DNA from: Sciurus carolinensis
Lineage: Eukaryota; Chordata; Mammalia; Rodentia; Sciuridae
Assembly (NCBI RefSeq): GCF_902686445.1
Contig: NC_062213.1
Location: forward strand, 38,824,741-38,888,740
Direction: 5' to 3'
Length of the DNA: 64,000 nucleotides
In this document: positions 49,295 to 61,993 of the stretch, one piece after another
Position numbering within the stretch: position 1 is the first letter of the stretch
Layout of the letters: every line of letters starts with the position of its first letter
Notes under the pieces: generated by a model
What the model was told of the DNA's origin: nothing
The model's input: only the letters and a program-made list of their open reading frames with translations
Databases searched by the model: none
Translations under genes and position numbers: made by a program

Positions 49295-49520
49295 TACCTG
49301 ATAGCACACACTGTAATCCCAGCAGCTCAGGAGGCTGAGGAAGGAGGATCATGATTCAAAATCAGACTCATCAACCAATCAAGGCCCTAGGCAACTTAGC
49401 AAGACCCTGTCTCTAAATCAAAAATATAAAAAGGTATATGGCTCTGTGGTTAAACACCCTGTGGGCTCAATCTACTGCTACAAAAAAAATTTAATATATA
49501 AAATAAATTAATTAATAAAA
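49295..49520 (+). mobile_element. B1-dID SINE, diverged
   Basis: The sequence has ctgtaatcccagcagctcag, gcaagaccctgtctctaaat and a decayed ID half before an A/T-rich tail. Confidence 0.85.
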
Positions 49521-50029
49521 AAATACTACCTGGCAAACAAGTCGATTGTTAAGATATATGTGGACGAAAACTTCCCAGTACTGTACTTTATAAGGTCTTT
49601 CCCAGGTGAAGGGATCCTTCCTGATCTGTACCCTCTACCTTGTGAGCTGAACACACTTCGGGCTATCCTCTTAGTCTCTGCTCCATCCTCATTTTCACAT
49701 TGGGACATTAAAAAGTCAAGTTGCTACAACATTAAATGAGTTAATGTGCTGAACACACAAAGTGGGCACTCATAACAGGTAAGTTAAAAAAAATCCACCT
49801 TCTTTATGAAGACATCTGCAACCCTTCCAGATGCTGCTAGTCTCTCCCACTTCTATGCATTTAAAACAACTTATTATTATAGTACTTTTCACAGTATATT
49901 CTTTCTCAGAGACTGTAAGCAATTGAAGCTAAATAAGATGCTATTAAATATGTTTATTATTTGTCACATATTGTTAGCATGATACATACATCTTCTTTAC
50001 TGTTATAAGTCTTTGAGAGAGAGAATACT

Positions 50030-50135
50030 GTTATCTCCATTTGAAAACTGAGTAAATGAGGCTTAGAGAGATTAATCAACATGTCCAAGGTGATGCAGCT
50101 AGCAGGCTGTGGTATGGGGAAACACCATGTTAACA
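50030..50135 (-). repeat. MIR SINE fragment
   Basis: The sequence gaaaactgagtaaatgaggc, then ccaaggtgatgcagctagca, is reverse MIR core. Confidence 0.65.
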
Positions 50136-52943
50136 TCCTCAGAACATACCACACTGCTTCTCACATAGGAAAGCTTAATAACTATGTGCTGACTCATTAT
50201 ATGAATAAACAGATTTAATTCAGAAATTCAGCAACGCAAAAATAATGTCACTGGTTTTTGAGACAACAACTTAACTTTAAAGCTTTGTTATCCCTATTAT
50301 GAAAATTTCAAATATACCTCCAAATCCACTGCAAACTAGGAATTCTCAAATAGCATGTGAAAAAGTAATAAAATCAAGTACTTGAGTCATAAGGATTTAC
50401 TGTACACATTTTGAGGCAATACAAACTAAATATCTGTATACAGTTTTAAAAATCCTTTAGGTTGAGTTCAAATCAGGAACTCAAGATTCATAAACTATTT
50501 TTATTTTCTCAGTCAGGAAATCAACAACAATTACCTATATGCAACTAGATTTCCTGTGCATAGAGACTTTTTTCTAATTTATCTATTCATATTTTAGATC
50601 TAGTCTCTCCTGCTTTAAAAATGAATTAAGTGTCTCATAGGTGTTAGCAAGGAAAAACAAAACATCTGTAGGGGAAGTTACAGAAATTTAGTATCCAGCC
50701 TTATTACGTGTTGAGATTGCCACATTAGGCTCCAGTCCATGCCAAGTGGCGTGATCCTGAGATATAAATAATCAGCAGGGCAGGACAGCAGCTATCAGCT
50801 TGGGTCACACAGGTTACTGAACAGAAGTCAGATGGTAACTAATTGTAGTCACTCCTGAGTAGTAGAATGGAATCTGAACCAGTGACCCAGAGATGAAAGA
50901 CTCTGACTCTCACTGGAAGGAAGGGCAAAAAGGTGTAACTTTCCCAGTCCCGGAAAACTAAATTCTTAAAACTGGGTTAAAAACCAAGGTTGCTCCATTT
51001 TCCTAAGCTTCCAAATTATCTGTAGCACTGCAACAAGTTGAGGATTTTGAGACATATTTTAAAACCACCAGTATGTCACCAGTTCACTGTAGACTTATCT
51101 ATTATATTGAGAACTATCTGGTCCACTACTGAGAAATATTTTACAATTAGTTATGAGTGCTGGACCCTAAACTTGGGCATCAAGTTTACCATTCCCCTGA
51201 GGAAAATGAAAAGTTCACAATGCAATCTCTCTGAAAATAACTTTTGCTTTATTATTGTCTAAGGAGGCTAATAAGTTGTCAAAAATAGCAACATATCTGC
51301 TTGCTGTGGGTGAGTGGTGTGTATCTCTGGGCAGCACTGTTACATCAGCTTTCCTGCTCTTTACCTAACTTATTCAAAATGAACAATAAAAGTTTTCTTT
51401 AATTAGCTACTGGTGTGCATTAACATGATCATGATTAAACCATAAAAACCAACTGTACATTACTTTGCTCTCCTGTTCCATATGTTTTGAATTATTCTGT
51501 TTGAAAATGTACTTTGCGTCCCTTTTAAAAGTTCGACCTTCTGCTTTCAGAGAATTAAATGCATATTACTGTAGTGAAGAAGATAATGTTTCAGACCTCC
51601 AGGCATATATTAAACACACTGGCAGCACTTGAGACAAAATGCTTTACTTATTAGATACTTCCTATTCTAAACAGTGTCATCAAAGGCTAAAAACAAAATC
51701 CATATAAAAGCTGCACAATGCTTCCACACAGAACCTGTGCCAAAATCCCTGTACTTTCCAACTAATGAGGAAAGGATGTGTACTCTTAACATATGAATGT
51801 AAGATTTTCCAAGCATTCACTTTAGGAAACTAGGCTATTGATTCCATATGGGTTATGTTAAATGAAACTGTATTGGTAAAATAACCTTTAAGATATCTGG
51901 CATGATAACAATAATTAAACAATATTCAAAAGACTAAAACAAAAGGGAATTTGGTTCCACAATGGCTAATTAAAATAAAATGAAAAAACATAGCATGCCA
52001 TCCATCAAGATAAATTGTTATTGTTTAAGAACTTTTTAAATACTGTTAAAATATACTTTTAGATAAAATCTGAAAGAGCTGGAAAAATATTTGTGGCTTA
52101 AAAATGGATAGTTTGGTGAAGAAAAAGTAGAGGACTCTGAAATTTTATGTGGAGATAACAGCTTTAAAGCCTTGAGCACAACCAGATGGTACTTAAATTG
52201 GAGGAATTCTACAATTTCACTATCAATGGGTTTCAATATAAGAGGGTTTTCAATAGCCAGGAAAACATGTCAAGTTGATAGTTTACTTCTTAGATCATTT
52301 CAGTGCATTTTCCCATCCTTTCACAGTTATGTATGGTACAGCCACCATGGAGAAGGTGCTGAAAGCTGTACTAGTAGCCAGAGAACTGTAGCTAATTCCT
52401 CTTTTTAATGTACTGAGATAGGTAAGTTTACTAGCTCACCCTAGGGTCTGGTTAAGACCCATGCTGTCTTAGAAGAAGTGAATAAAATCACACTTGAATA
52501 ATGGGATAATATTGAAGGATGCACTGAAACTGTTCCAATTACATTAATTACATGTTCTTCAGTAGCATTTTGGAGTAGAGAAAGATAAACTTGATTGAAA
52601 CCTCCTGTTGGGCCATATCAACCTTTTTTATAAGCACCATCAAAAGTCAGCTACATTTAAAAAATACTGCAAATAAATTAATGTTTAAATTATTAAAGAA
52701 AAATATGTGGAAAACAACCTCTTGAGAATTGACTAGGACCAAAATAGTTCTGTTCTGATGGCCACCAATGGAAAGAAATTCAGCTTCTACTTCAGTGTTT
52801 GAATTCATATTATTTTTTCAAATTCCTCTCTTCTAAGAAAAACTTAATATTTACCAAACGTAAGTATAGCCACAGATTTTCCACCTTCTTTTCACAATTG
52901 TGGTTATATAACAGTAACACTGAAGAAATACTTCTAGCGAGCA

Positions 52944-53069
52944 ACAATTGTACTTTAATCTTGTTTTTTTTGCAGTACTGGGGATCGAACTCAGGGCCTT
53001 GTGCTTGTGAGGCAAGCATTCTACCAGCTGAGCTATCTCCCCAGCCCCCACAATTGTACTTTAATCTTG
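52944..53069 (-). mobile_element. Young ID SINE with perfect 20-nt target duplication
   Basis: The duplication acaattgtactttaatcttg occurs at 52944-52963 and 53050-53069 without mismatch. The enclosed antisense ID is close to consensus (ctggggatcgaactcagggc, cagctgagctatctcccc) and has a short poly(T). Confidence 0.96.
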
Positions 53070-55268
53070 GTCAATACCTTTTTCCAATTACAACATCATT
53101 TTTCACATCTTATAAATTATAAAAATGTTAAGTATAAAACCGCAGAATCAAGTGACAATCATTTCTGTATACCACTGTGACATACCTTAATTTTACTACC
53201 CTTGCTGAAATGTAGTAGTGTTTCCAAACAAGTAAACGTTGTATCTATCTTACAAAATCCAATACAGTTTAAAAAAACAATCAATCACAGTATTTTAATA
53301 GCTTTACATACTGGCATTACAAAGGAGAAGTTATAAAAACTTGAAAATATTATATGCCTCATTGTTTAAACATTTGCAAATGTATTTGTATCTCAGAAGT
53401 TTGTGTAGGATGGTATGGTGTGGTGGGATTGAGAAAGGTTGTCACATGTCTTTAACAGAGTCTACACTGGAAGCTTTATGTAAATAGTATAATTTAATCA
53501 AAGGAACAATAAGAATGCATTTTTAGGTCTCAAATTTTCAATGGCATCAGTATTATAAATCATAAACTTGTATGATTTTATGGATGAATTATCATCTCAA
53601 TTCAGTGATATAGGAGGTGAAATTTATCTTAGTATAATACATAAAAATGCATTAAAAAGTTGACTTCATTATGAAACATCTCATTCAGTGTCACCATTGT
53701 CATTTTTTAATTTAAAAACCAAAACTGAACAAGCATTGTATGAACTTTGGTAGTACCAATACTGAGTGCTAGCAAACAAGGGCTTTTTATATTTTATTTC
53801 CTTAGGCCAATGTTATACAAGATCTCACATAATATAACTGTTCCCAGTTGGATGACAAAAAAAAAGTTTTCACAATACTTCAGTGATTATGTAAAAAAGC
53901 AGAACTAATGATACCCATCACTGCTTAATTGACAGAATGGTAAAGAGTATTATAGTTTCAAGTTTTCCCTTTCATGAAGTTACTTTTCTGGCTCTTTGAA
54001 GTAACAGTCTGAGGCCACTACTGCCTATAAGTATTGGGTCAAATATTCATATTTCAAGACCTGTGATAACTGTAATAAAAGAAGCATGGACATACTTCAG
54101 TCAACATTGTGTTTTACTTGTAGTCTGTGGCCTACAGTTCTAATTTAACTTGTAAATTATGAAAAGGGATCAGGACTAGTGCTGACTGACTATAATATCT
54201 AGATGATTATCAGTGACTGTTACAATGATAGACAAAAACTATACACAACAACCTATCCACATAGGCACATGTAAATTCAAATCCTACCTACTGAGATTTT
54301 ATCTGCAGTATTGATCTTTAGACTTTTGTGTCTGTTTGTCACTTTACACATATATGATTTCATAGCATAAACTTATTTGCAGGGCCTTCTACATTCATGA
54401 AAATAAAAAAAATTAGTTCCAGCAAAACACTGCATACAGGGTCTTAATTCAGAAACAGTTCTGATTGTCCTTCCCTTTTGTTATGTCTCCTGCATATACA
54501 ATAAACAGGAATATGTTGGTCATTTTGTGTTCAAGAAGCACAGATCTAATTGATTTATATAATGATCCAAGTTTCAAGTTTGACTTGTTTACTTCTTGTA
54601 ATGAATTCAGTTTTCAAAAAACAAAACTTGACACATTCTGAGAATCTTAATTAAAACAGATGCCTCTATATCAGAAACAATAACCTGGCTTAGAAATAGC
54701 CGGGATGTTAATTCTTAAAAAGTGGCTACTGTGCATACAAGGTAACTACTCTTCAGACTGATGAAATCTAAGGTTCGTTCCATTGATGTCAATGTGGAAA
54801 CCATTTTGTCCCATGGCTGCTTAAAGAGTTTCAATAGGATTAAATCAGCTGCAAGTCCTCATTATATCAGGGTTTACAATTGTGTCTGAGTTGGAGTCTG
54901 TTTCTCATAGAATTTTATTCAGAGACTGACTTAGATTGGCTCCTTAAAGCTAGTCTGATTTTACTAGAAACAACTGTATCACATCAGCCACTCTCATAAA
55001 CTTGCTTTAAGATTGAATCAGTCCTAACCCAGAAGCAGATGAAAGTTTCCTGAGCCTATGCATTCTCTCTGTAAGAGTCACAGAAAAGGTTGCATTTAGT
55101 TTCTGCAGCAAGGTAGAAGTAGACTATGCTTATTAACTCTTCCAGAGGGTTCTGAATTGCAACTATGAACTTAATTTTCTGAGAAGAAAACTATAGTTTA
55201 ACTTGTAGAGATATCTATTGATAAGATAGACAAAAGTCCCTTATTTGATCATGTCCTCTATAATACTG

Positions 55269-55326
55269 TTTCTTGCTTCATTTCTTTAAAGAAATTATGT
55301 AGGGTTTACGGAAATGAAGCAAGAAA
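55269..55326. other. 16-bp perfect inverted repeat with nested palindrome
   Basis: The arm tttcttgcttcatttc (55269-55284) is the exact complement of 55311-55326, with a 26-nt loop. A second perfect palindrome, tttctttaaagaaa (55281-55294), overlaps the left arm, so two competing folds are possible. Confidence 0.95.
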
Positions 55327-56606
55327 AGAGGATGCTTTTAAATCAAAAAATTTCTCCAGTATTCAGTACAAGTTGAGAAATGATGACAACAATCAAGCCT
55401 ATCTATAATTAACTGTATCTAGTAGCTGGTTTTCATTTTCAAATAGACTATAGTTATTTAATAAAAATATTGAGATGATTTTCATTACTAGATATTCTAT
55501 TACTAAATGAACTTGGCTCAGTTAACTCTACATTCTCTTCAAAGTAAGCCCAGATCTCAGGATTCTCCACTGATTTCACTGAAATCTATATTACAGAACA
55601 GAGGATCATATGCAAAGTTTATTGGTTACTCTTTAATTTCATGATGGAGATCAAATCCAAACGGAACTAAAGCCACGTACTAATTCTTTCTGTCATATAT
55701 TACCAACACCTTAAAAAGTAATGATGCAAAGAATTTGTAATGAAAAGTAATCAAGGTGTTAGAAACATCTGTTTATGTTCTGCAGACAATATTTCCTTTC
55801 CCTTAGAGAGACATTTTTATCTGTTACTAAATGAAAATCATCATTACACCAAAATGATCTTCCACATAAAAGCTGTGACCATAACCTCTTTCTTCAATCC
55901 TTGGAAATCTGAAGTATCATCTAAATCAGATAAAAATTTCAAACAATAGCTCTGCTCAGTTAGCCCCCTATCGTCAATAAATTTTCATATTCTGACATGA
56001 CCCAGGAATTCTTGCTGTTCTTAGGAAGCTACCTTCTGTAGACTTAGGAAGGTAATCCAACATATACCTTAAGTTTGGATATTTCTGGTCACATGGGATT
56101 GCTTGAATAAAGAGTTTAAAAGTTAGAAAAATTTAATTTCCTCCTTCCAGATACCAAATATCATTATATAAATATTGAAGTAGTAACCAAGTCTAGGAAT
56201 TCCAGAGAAAACTTTCTTAAAAATTGATGAATTAGAAGATAAATTTTCACTATACTTTGTACATCATTATTAAATCATCTTATGAGAATGGTTAAGGCTA
56301 AATTCAGATCACATTCATGATAGTATTTCCAAGTCAGTACTATTAAAAAGGAGTACTCTTTAAAATTTACTGATATTTCTTCAAATTAGAAATAAATAGT
56401 TGTTTTAAAAATTATGTTAAAGTAACATTATTTGGTTAATAAAATTACCAAATAATATTGAGTAGTTGGGTTTCAGCTATAATTTTAGTGGAATAGAATA
56501 TTTCCTGAGCTTGTTGAAGACAGAGCCAACCTTCAAAATTACTTAGCCAAAAGTGGAATGAAATTTTATTTCACACTGTTCACGCAACAAATTATAACTG
56601 AGCATA

Positions 56607-56670
56607 AAGTCTTATTTTCATGGAGTTTATATTGCAGGAAGTCTTATTTTCATGGAGTTTATATTGTAGG
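56607..56670. repeat. Tandem duplication, 32 bp x 2
   Basis: Unit 56607-56638 is repeated at 56639-56670 with one difference (attgcagg versus attgtagg). The unit contains cttattttcatggagtttat. Confidence 0.95.
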
Positions 56671-57774
56671 GAGGAAATAACAAAAATTAACACACACAAC
56701 AAATCTGCTGATGAATTAGATGCTGGGTATTATAAATGACAGGAGTAAGAGATGATTTGAGTGTTTTGGTCTAAGTAGCTATAAGAATGGAGAAAGATGA
56801 ATTTTGAGGTTTTTGCAGAAGATTTCCAATCTATCCACATCTTATGTCAATGCTTTTACAATTAGTCCAAACTTTGCCTGTTTTGTTAAGAATTCTAAAT
56901 CTCCACAGTGATCTTTACTTGGGGAGATAACACTCACTACTTTACCCAATTCAATTATGCAGTCTTCCTAGTTTCTCCAACAAGTCAAACTTCTTATCAG
57001 TTAAGAACCATTCAATGAAAGGCTATGATTAGTTTTCTGGGAGATCAGAGAAAAGGAGCTAAGACTTGCATTCATGCCAAGATCCCCAGAAAAATCAGTT
57101 GAATGAGACATAAACAACATATCTATAACATCACCAGAACATTATAAAATATCTTTTCCCGGAAATAACACTTCTCTACCTTAACTTAATTTTTTCTTCT
57201 CAAAAGGCTTGAATATTAAATATGCCCTCATGGTCCCCCCATCAATTACTGCTGGTCATATCTTCATTTCATTAATAATCCTTGGTGGTTCCTTTGTATT
57301 CTGTATTTTCACTGGTCCTTCCCACTGTACAAAGTTTCTCAATAACTAATGAATGAATTAATTAGGAAAGGAAAAACAAACTGAATCATCTGCAAGATAC
57401 ATATCAGGTGTGTAGTCATAAGCAGATGTAAGAATCAGTTAAACTTGGAGCCTGCTTTCTAGGGTAGAGAGACACATTAATTTACTAAAGATACCTTCTG
57501 GACACATCTGAACCAGTACAGAAAGAAGGCAGAATTTGGACTCATTGAAATGACATTAATGACACTTAGGGTGAGGGAATCGCACACACATCAAAGAGAA
57601 AATAAAAATGAAATCATTTTAGAGAATGGGTAAGTAAGGAAAGGAAAATGTCCAATCTGCCTCAAACAAAGACTATATTAATAGGAATAATGGAAGATGA
57701 GGTTGGAAAGGCAGGATAAAGCAAGACTGTAGGTGGCAGGAACCTGAACTACACCTTTCACCCCAGTCTTCCTC

Positions 57775-57930
57775 AAAACAGGGCCTGTAGGGCACCTCAA
57801 TCAGCATCGCAAAGGGCCCTTGCTAAAACTGAGATTCTCCAGCCCCAAGCCAGAAACATTTTATCTGCCAGTGAGAAAAAGTTCCCATAATTCATACGCA
57901 CACTAATGTTTGAAAAATACTGTTAAGGAC
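57775..57930 (+). mobile_element. MER5A-like element, diverged
   Basis: The sequence acctcaatcagcatcgcaa, then a gattctccagccccaag centre, then gtttgaaaaatactgt follows MER5A order. Confidence 0.5.
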
Positions 57931-58159
57931 AATGAAGAACCATAAGAACTTTGTTAAGCAAAACAGTGAGAAAACTCTGAGGAAAGAGATGTGATGAAAA
58001 TGTACAGATGGGAAATTGCAGGTAGTGTCACCAGTTAAAAATGGGGATATCAAATAAGGCAATGTGTAAAGCAGCAGGCCTTAGGTGAATGAGGAAATGT
58101 ATTTGATTACCCCAGTTCAGAATCTGGTCGTGACAGATGACTGGTTACTGAATAATCTA

Positions 58160-58500
58160 ACCAGTATTCTGGGCCTCCTCTTTAACTCATCCCTTACTAC
58201 TTCTCCATTCAATTTCTCCTCTTTGGAGCTTCACACTCACTTTCTTGCCTCCGCATCCTCATTCACCTTGTTCTTCCAGCCTGTTCTGCCCTCCTGAAAG
58301 GTTCACTTGCTTGGTGAAGCACTCCCTTGATCAGCCCATAGCTACTCTGCTACAATCCTGTGGGGCACTATTTCTGTCATTTAGCATGTGCTACTTTCTA
58401 TTACAGTTTTATTTTAATCCTTATGCTTTCTCCCTTAACTAGAGTATAGGATTCTTGAGTCCAGAAACATGCCACATCCGTTTTTGTAAACCCTGTACAC
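58160..58500 (+). repeat. L2-like 3' region
   Basis: The sequence gccctcctgaaaggttcact, then tcccttaactagagtatagg, then attcttgagtccagaaac matches the L2 3' pattern. Confidence 0.5.
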
Positions 58501-58604
58501 AAAGCATATATATGTGATAGGCATCTGCAGATGGCAATGATGATGGTGATTAAGATGGTAATAATAACCTAAATAGTTGATTTCCTGATCACCTGTAAAG
58601 CACA

Positions 58605-58815
58605 AAAATCAATGCATAGCTAACACTCATGGCATGCTTAAAATGTGCCAGGCACTTTTCTATGTGTACCACATTTAATCCTCAGAACAACTCTATATAG
58701 AGTAGGTACATCATTATCCCCATTTTGAGATAAAGAAACTGAGGCCCAGAAATGTCAAGTAACTTGCTCAAAGCCATGCCGCTAGTAAATAGTGGAGTTG
58801 GAATTTAAATATTTG
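58605..58815 (-). repeat. MIR SINE
   Basis: The sequence gtgccaggcacttttctatg, tttaatcctcagaacaactc, ataaagaaactgaggcccag and agtaacttgctcaaagccat is a well-preserved reverse MIR. Confidence 0.8.
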
Positions 58816-59734
58816 CAATATTACTTCAGAATTCATTTTAAAATCACAACCTATGGAGTTTGTCTCCCAGAACCTTTTTTTTTTTCTCTTCACAGCTCTT
58901 ATTACAACTCAAAAAACGTTAAACTCTTTGCTGTTCTAACGAATGTCTCTCTTAAATAGCAAGATAAATAACTATAGGAACTAAGTATTATTGTTCCCTA
59001 CTACATACTTACTGCTGGGCACAGATGCTCCATGAATATATGCTTTGTAAATGAATGAAGGGGAAAAAAGCGAGGAAAAGGGAATAGGAGAGAGGAGTAC
59101 AGTAATGAAGCTGCAAATACCACTATGAAAATCTAGGGGAACCACACAGTTTTTTGCATTGCAGCAGATTTCAGACAGATGGTTTCCAAAGAGAGCCTTC
59201 ACCAATACATGAATACATTTTGAAATGCTGAAAGGAAAAATCCATTTGCAAGGTGCTGGGACCAGGTGTCTCTATTTTAGCAAATCACTGTATTCAAGAA
59301 CAGGAAGGAGAACTTGGAGATAAAGCACTGCACTAGGGAGCTGAAGGCTGGCTGAGTTCCAGTTTCCACTAAGTCACACCTGTCTTTGTTCACGGCTTTC
59401 CTTTTGTTGATATGGAGTTAAAATGGAGTAATGTATAGGCCAAATTCAAATTCTCAATTAAATGCAGCAGAATCATGGCTTGTTAGAGCTGGAAGAGGTT
59501 CTGGAGTTCATTGTTTCCAGAAATTTTCAAACCACTTTTTTGCTACAGTATCCCTGTTTTCAAAGAAAATCTTACAGGGTGTTGGGGTAGTGGTTGAGGG
59601 CTGGGAGAGGAGGGAGGGTGTGCAATATGTAAAACAGAACAAGGTTGCCATGGAAGACTGCGTCATGCTTGTGTGTGCATGGCATTTGAGGACAACACAG
59701 CTTGTGCCTTCAGTTACCACCCATTGATAGGATT

Positions 59735-60530
59735 TTTCATTATTATTTTTGATCAACAAGTCATAATTATATACATTTATGGTCATTTACGTGGTTTTGG
59801 TATTATGTTTTGATACAAGTTTACAATGTAGAATGATTAAATCAGGCTGATTAACATATCCATTACCTCACTTATCATTTTTTAAGTAAGACATTTGAAA
59901 TCTACTCCTATTTCCTACAAACATACGTTATTATTAAATGCAGTTATCCCGTTGTGCAACAGATCTCAAAACATTCTTCCTGTCTATCTAAAACTTTGTT
60001 TTAATCAACAACTTCCCATTTCCTCCCTGGCTTCCACCATCTGGTAACTCATTCTACTCCTCCCATGAGTTCAACATTTTAGCTTCTTCATATATGAGAA
60101 ACTTTGGTATTAATCTTTCTGTATCAAGCTCATTTCAGTCAGCATAATGTTCTCCAGATGGATCCATGTGTCACAGAAGTTCAGACCCTCCACCTTTAAG
60201 ACTGAGTAATATTTCACTGTGTATATATGCCACATTTTCTTTACCCATTCATCTGCTGATGGATACTTACATTGATTTCATACCTCTGGTTATTATGAAT
60301 AATACCACAAAGAACATGGGAATGAAGATATCTCTTTGATATACTCATTTTACTTCCTTTGGGTACAGACCCAGAATAGGAATTACTAGATCAAATAGTA
60401 GTTCTATTTATAATTTTTTGAGGAATCTCCATGCCATTTTCCATAATGGCTGTCCTAATTTATATTCCTACCAACAATATACAAGAGTTCCCTCTGCTTT
60501 GCATCCTTACCAACACTTTATTACTTTTGG
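59735..60530 (-). mobile_element. L1 3' region, antisense
   Basis: Antisense landmarks run in order: gagttcaacattttagcttc, aatgttctccagatggatcc, gactgagtaatatttcactg and ttttccataatggctgtcct. Frames are broken. Confidence 0.8.
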
Positions 60531-61550
60531 TATGTTTAAATAATATTTTATTGAGATAATAATTCACATAAAATGTAATTCACCTATTAATTGTACACAG
60601 ATAATGAAGAAATCCCATACCCATTAGCAGTCACTTCACCTGCTAACTCACCTCTCCTACTCTCTGTGAGTCCTAGGTAACCATTAATACTTTTGTCTCT
60701 ATGAGTTCTCTTACTCTGGACAGTTCATATAGATGGAAGCATATAACACTTTAGTCTTTATTGACTTGCTTCCTTCCTTTTGTACAAGTTTGTAGGATTC
60801 ATTCATATTGTAACATAAACATGAACTTTATTCCTTTCTTTTCTGCAATGCTGGGGATTGAACTCAGGGGCAATTAGCCAAGAACTACATCCCCAGTTTC
60901 CCCACCCTTTAAAAAAAAGCTTTTTATTTTGAGACAGGGCACTTCTAAATTGCCACAGCTGGCCTTGAACTTGTGATCCTCCTGCTTCAGCCTCCCGAGT
61001 AGCTGGGATGACAGTAGTGCACCACCACACCTGGCTCACTTCTTTCCTTTTTTATGGACAAATAATACTCTGTCATGTGGATATGTTACATTTTATTTAC
61101 CTGTTCACTGGGAGATAGATAAAGGTTACTTCCCTTTTTTTTGTTATCTATTATGAATAATGATGGTATAAATATTTCTATTACAAGGTATTTTGTGGAC
61201 ATGCTTTTCTTTCTCCTGGTTATATATTTAGGAGTCCTGGGTTATATAATTACTATATGTTTAATCTTTACAGGACCTGCCATACTGTTTTCCACAATAG
61301 CTGCACCTTTTCACATTCTCATTAGGGATACAAAGTTTCTAGTGTCTCTATTCTCATCGACACTTTTTACCTGGGTTTATGATCAAAGCCGTACTAGTAG
61401 GTATAAAGTGGCATCTCACAGTCTGCCAATTTGCATTTTCCTAATGACTAATTACACTGAGTTTTTTCAAGTGTTTATCTGCTATTTTCATATCTTCTTT
61501 TGGAAAATATCTGCTCAGATCCTTTCCCTAATTTTTAAATTTTGTTAGTC
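60531..61550 (-). mobile_element. Second antisense L1, carrying a B1-dID
   Basis: A new L1 3' end starts again (tattttattgagataataat) and continues after the SINE with atggacaaataatactctgt, ctgttttccacaatagctgc and atttgcattttcctaatgac. A 135-codon open frame across 61141-61548 reads the wrong strand of this element. Confidence 0.8.
60836..61045 (-). mobile_element. B1-dID SINE nested in antisense L1
   Basis: The stretch shows tgctggggattgaactcagg, ttattttgagacagggcact, cctcccgagtagctgggatg and caccaccacacctggc. Near-identical pyrimidine-rich flanks (ttcctttctttt and ttctttcctttt) may be the target duplication. Confidence 0.9.
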
Positions 61551-61605
61551 TCCTACTAACAAAAAAGCAAAAGGGTTTATTTGTCTCTCTTTCCCTCTTG
61601 GTTTA

Positions 61606-61993
61606 CATATGAGGTGTCACCCAAAACCTCAAGTCTGAGACAATGCAAGAAAGTTTAGAGGTGAAATGATAAGCCTTAACTTTACCAGCCTATTAATTCA
61701 CTTGAATGGGTTAACTGGGGGTTAACTATAGGTATGTAGGGTGTGGCTGGAGGAGGTATGTTACTAGGGGTGTGACTTTGGGGAATATATTTTGTCCCTG
61801 GTGGACAGAGCTCTTTGCTTTCCTCCTCCACACCTTCTGCCATGATGTTCTGCTTTAACTTGGCCTAAAGCAATTGAGTCAGCCATCCATGCATTGAGAT
61901 CTCTGAAACTGTGAGCCCCTAATAAAGTTTTCCTCCTCTAAAATTTCCTTTTCAGATCTTTTGGTCACAGCAGCAAAAAAGCTGACTAAAATA
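61606..61993 (+). mobile_element. MaLR-type solo LTR
   Basis: The sequence runs gaggtgtcacccaaaacctc, agacaatgcaagaaagttta, gggtgtggctggaggaggta, gtgagcccctaataaagttt and cacagcagcaaaaaagctga. It has U3/R order and an AATAAA signal near 61920, with no internal viral genes. The exact subfamily is not assigned. Confidence 0.65.

Noticed and set aside
52964..53049. tRNA-like sequence with A- and B-box features
   Set aside because: It is an ID SINE (tRNA-derived retroposon) with target duplications, not a tRNA gene.
61141..61548. A 135-codon plus-strand open frame rich in hydrophobic residues, resembling a membrane protein
   Set aside because: It is the wrong strand of an antisense L1; the hydrophobicity is a by-product of T-rich sequence.
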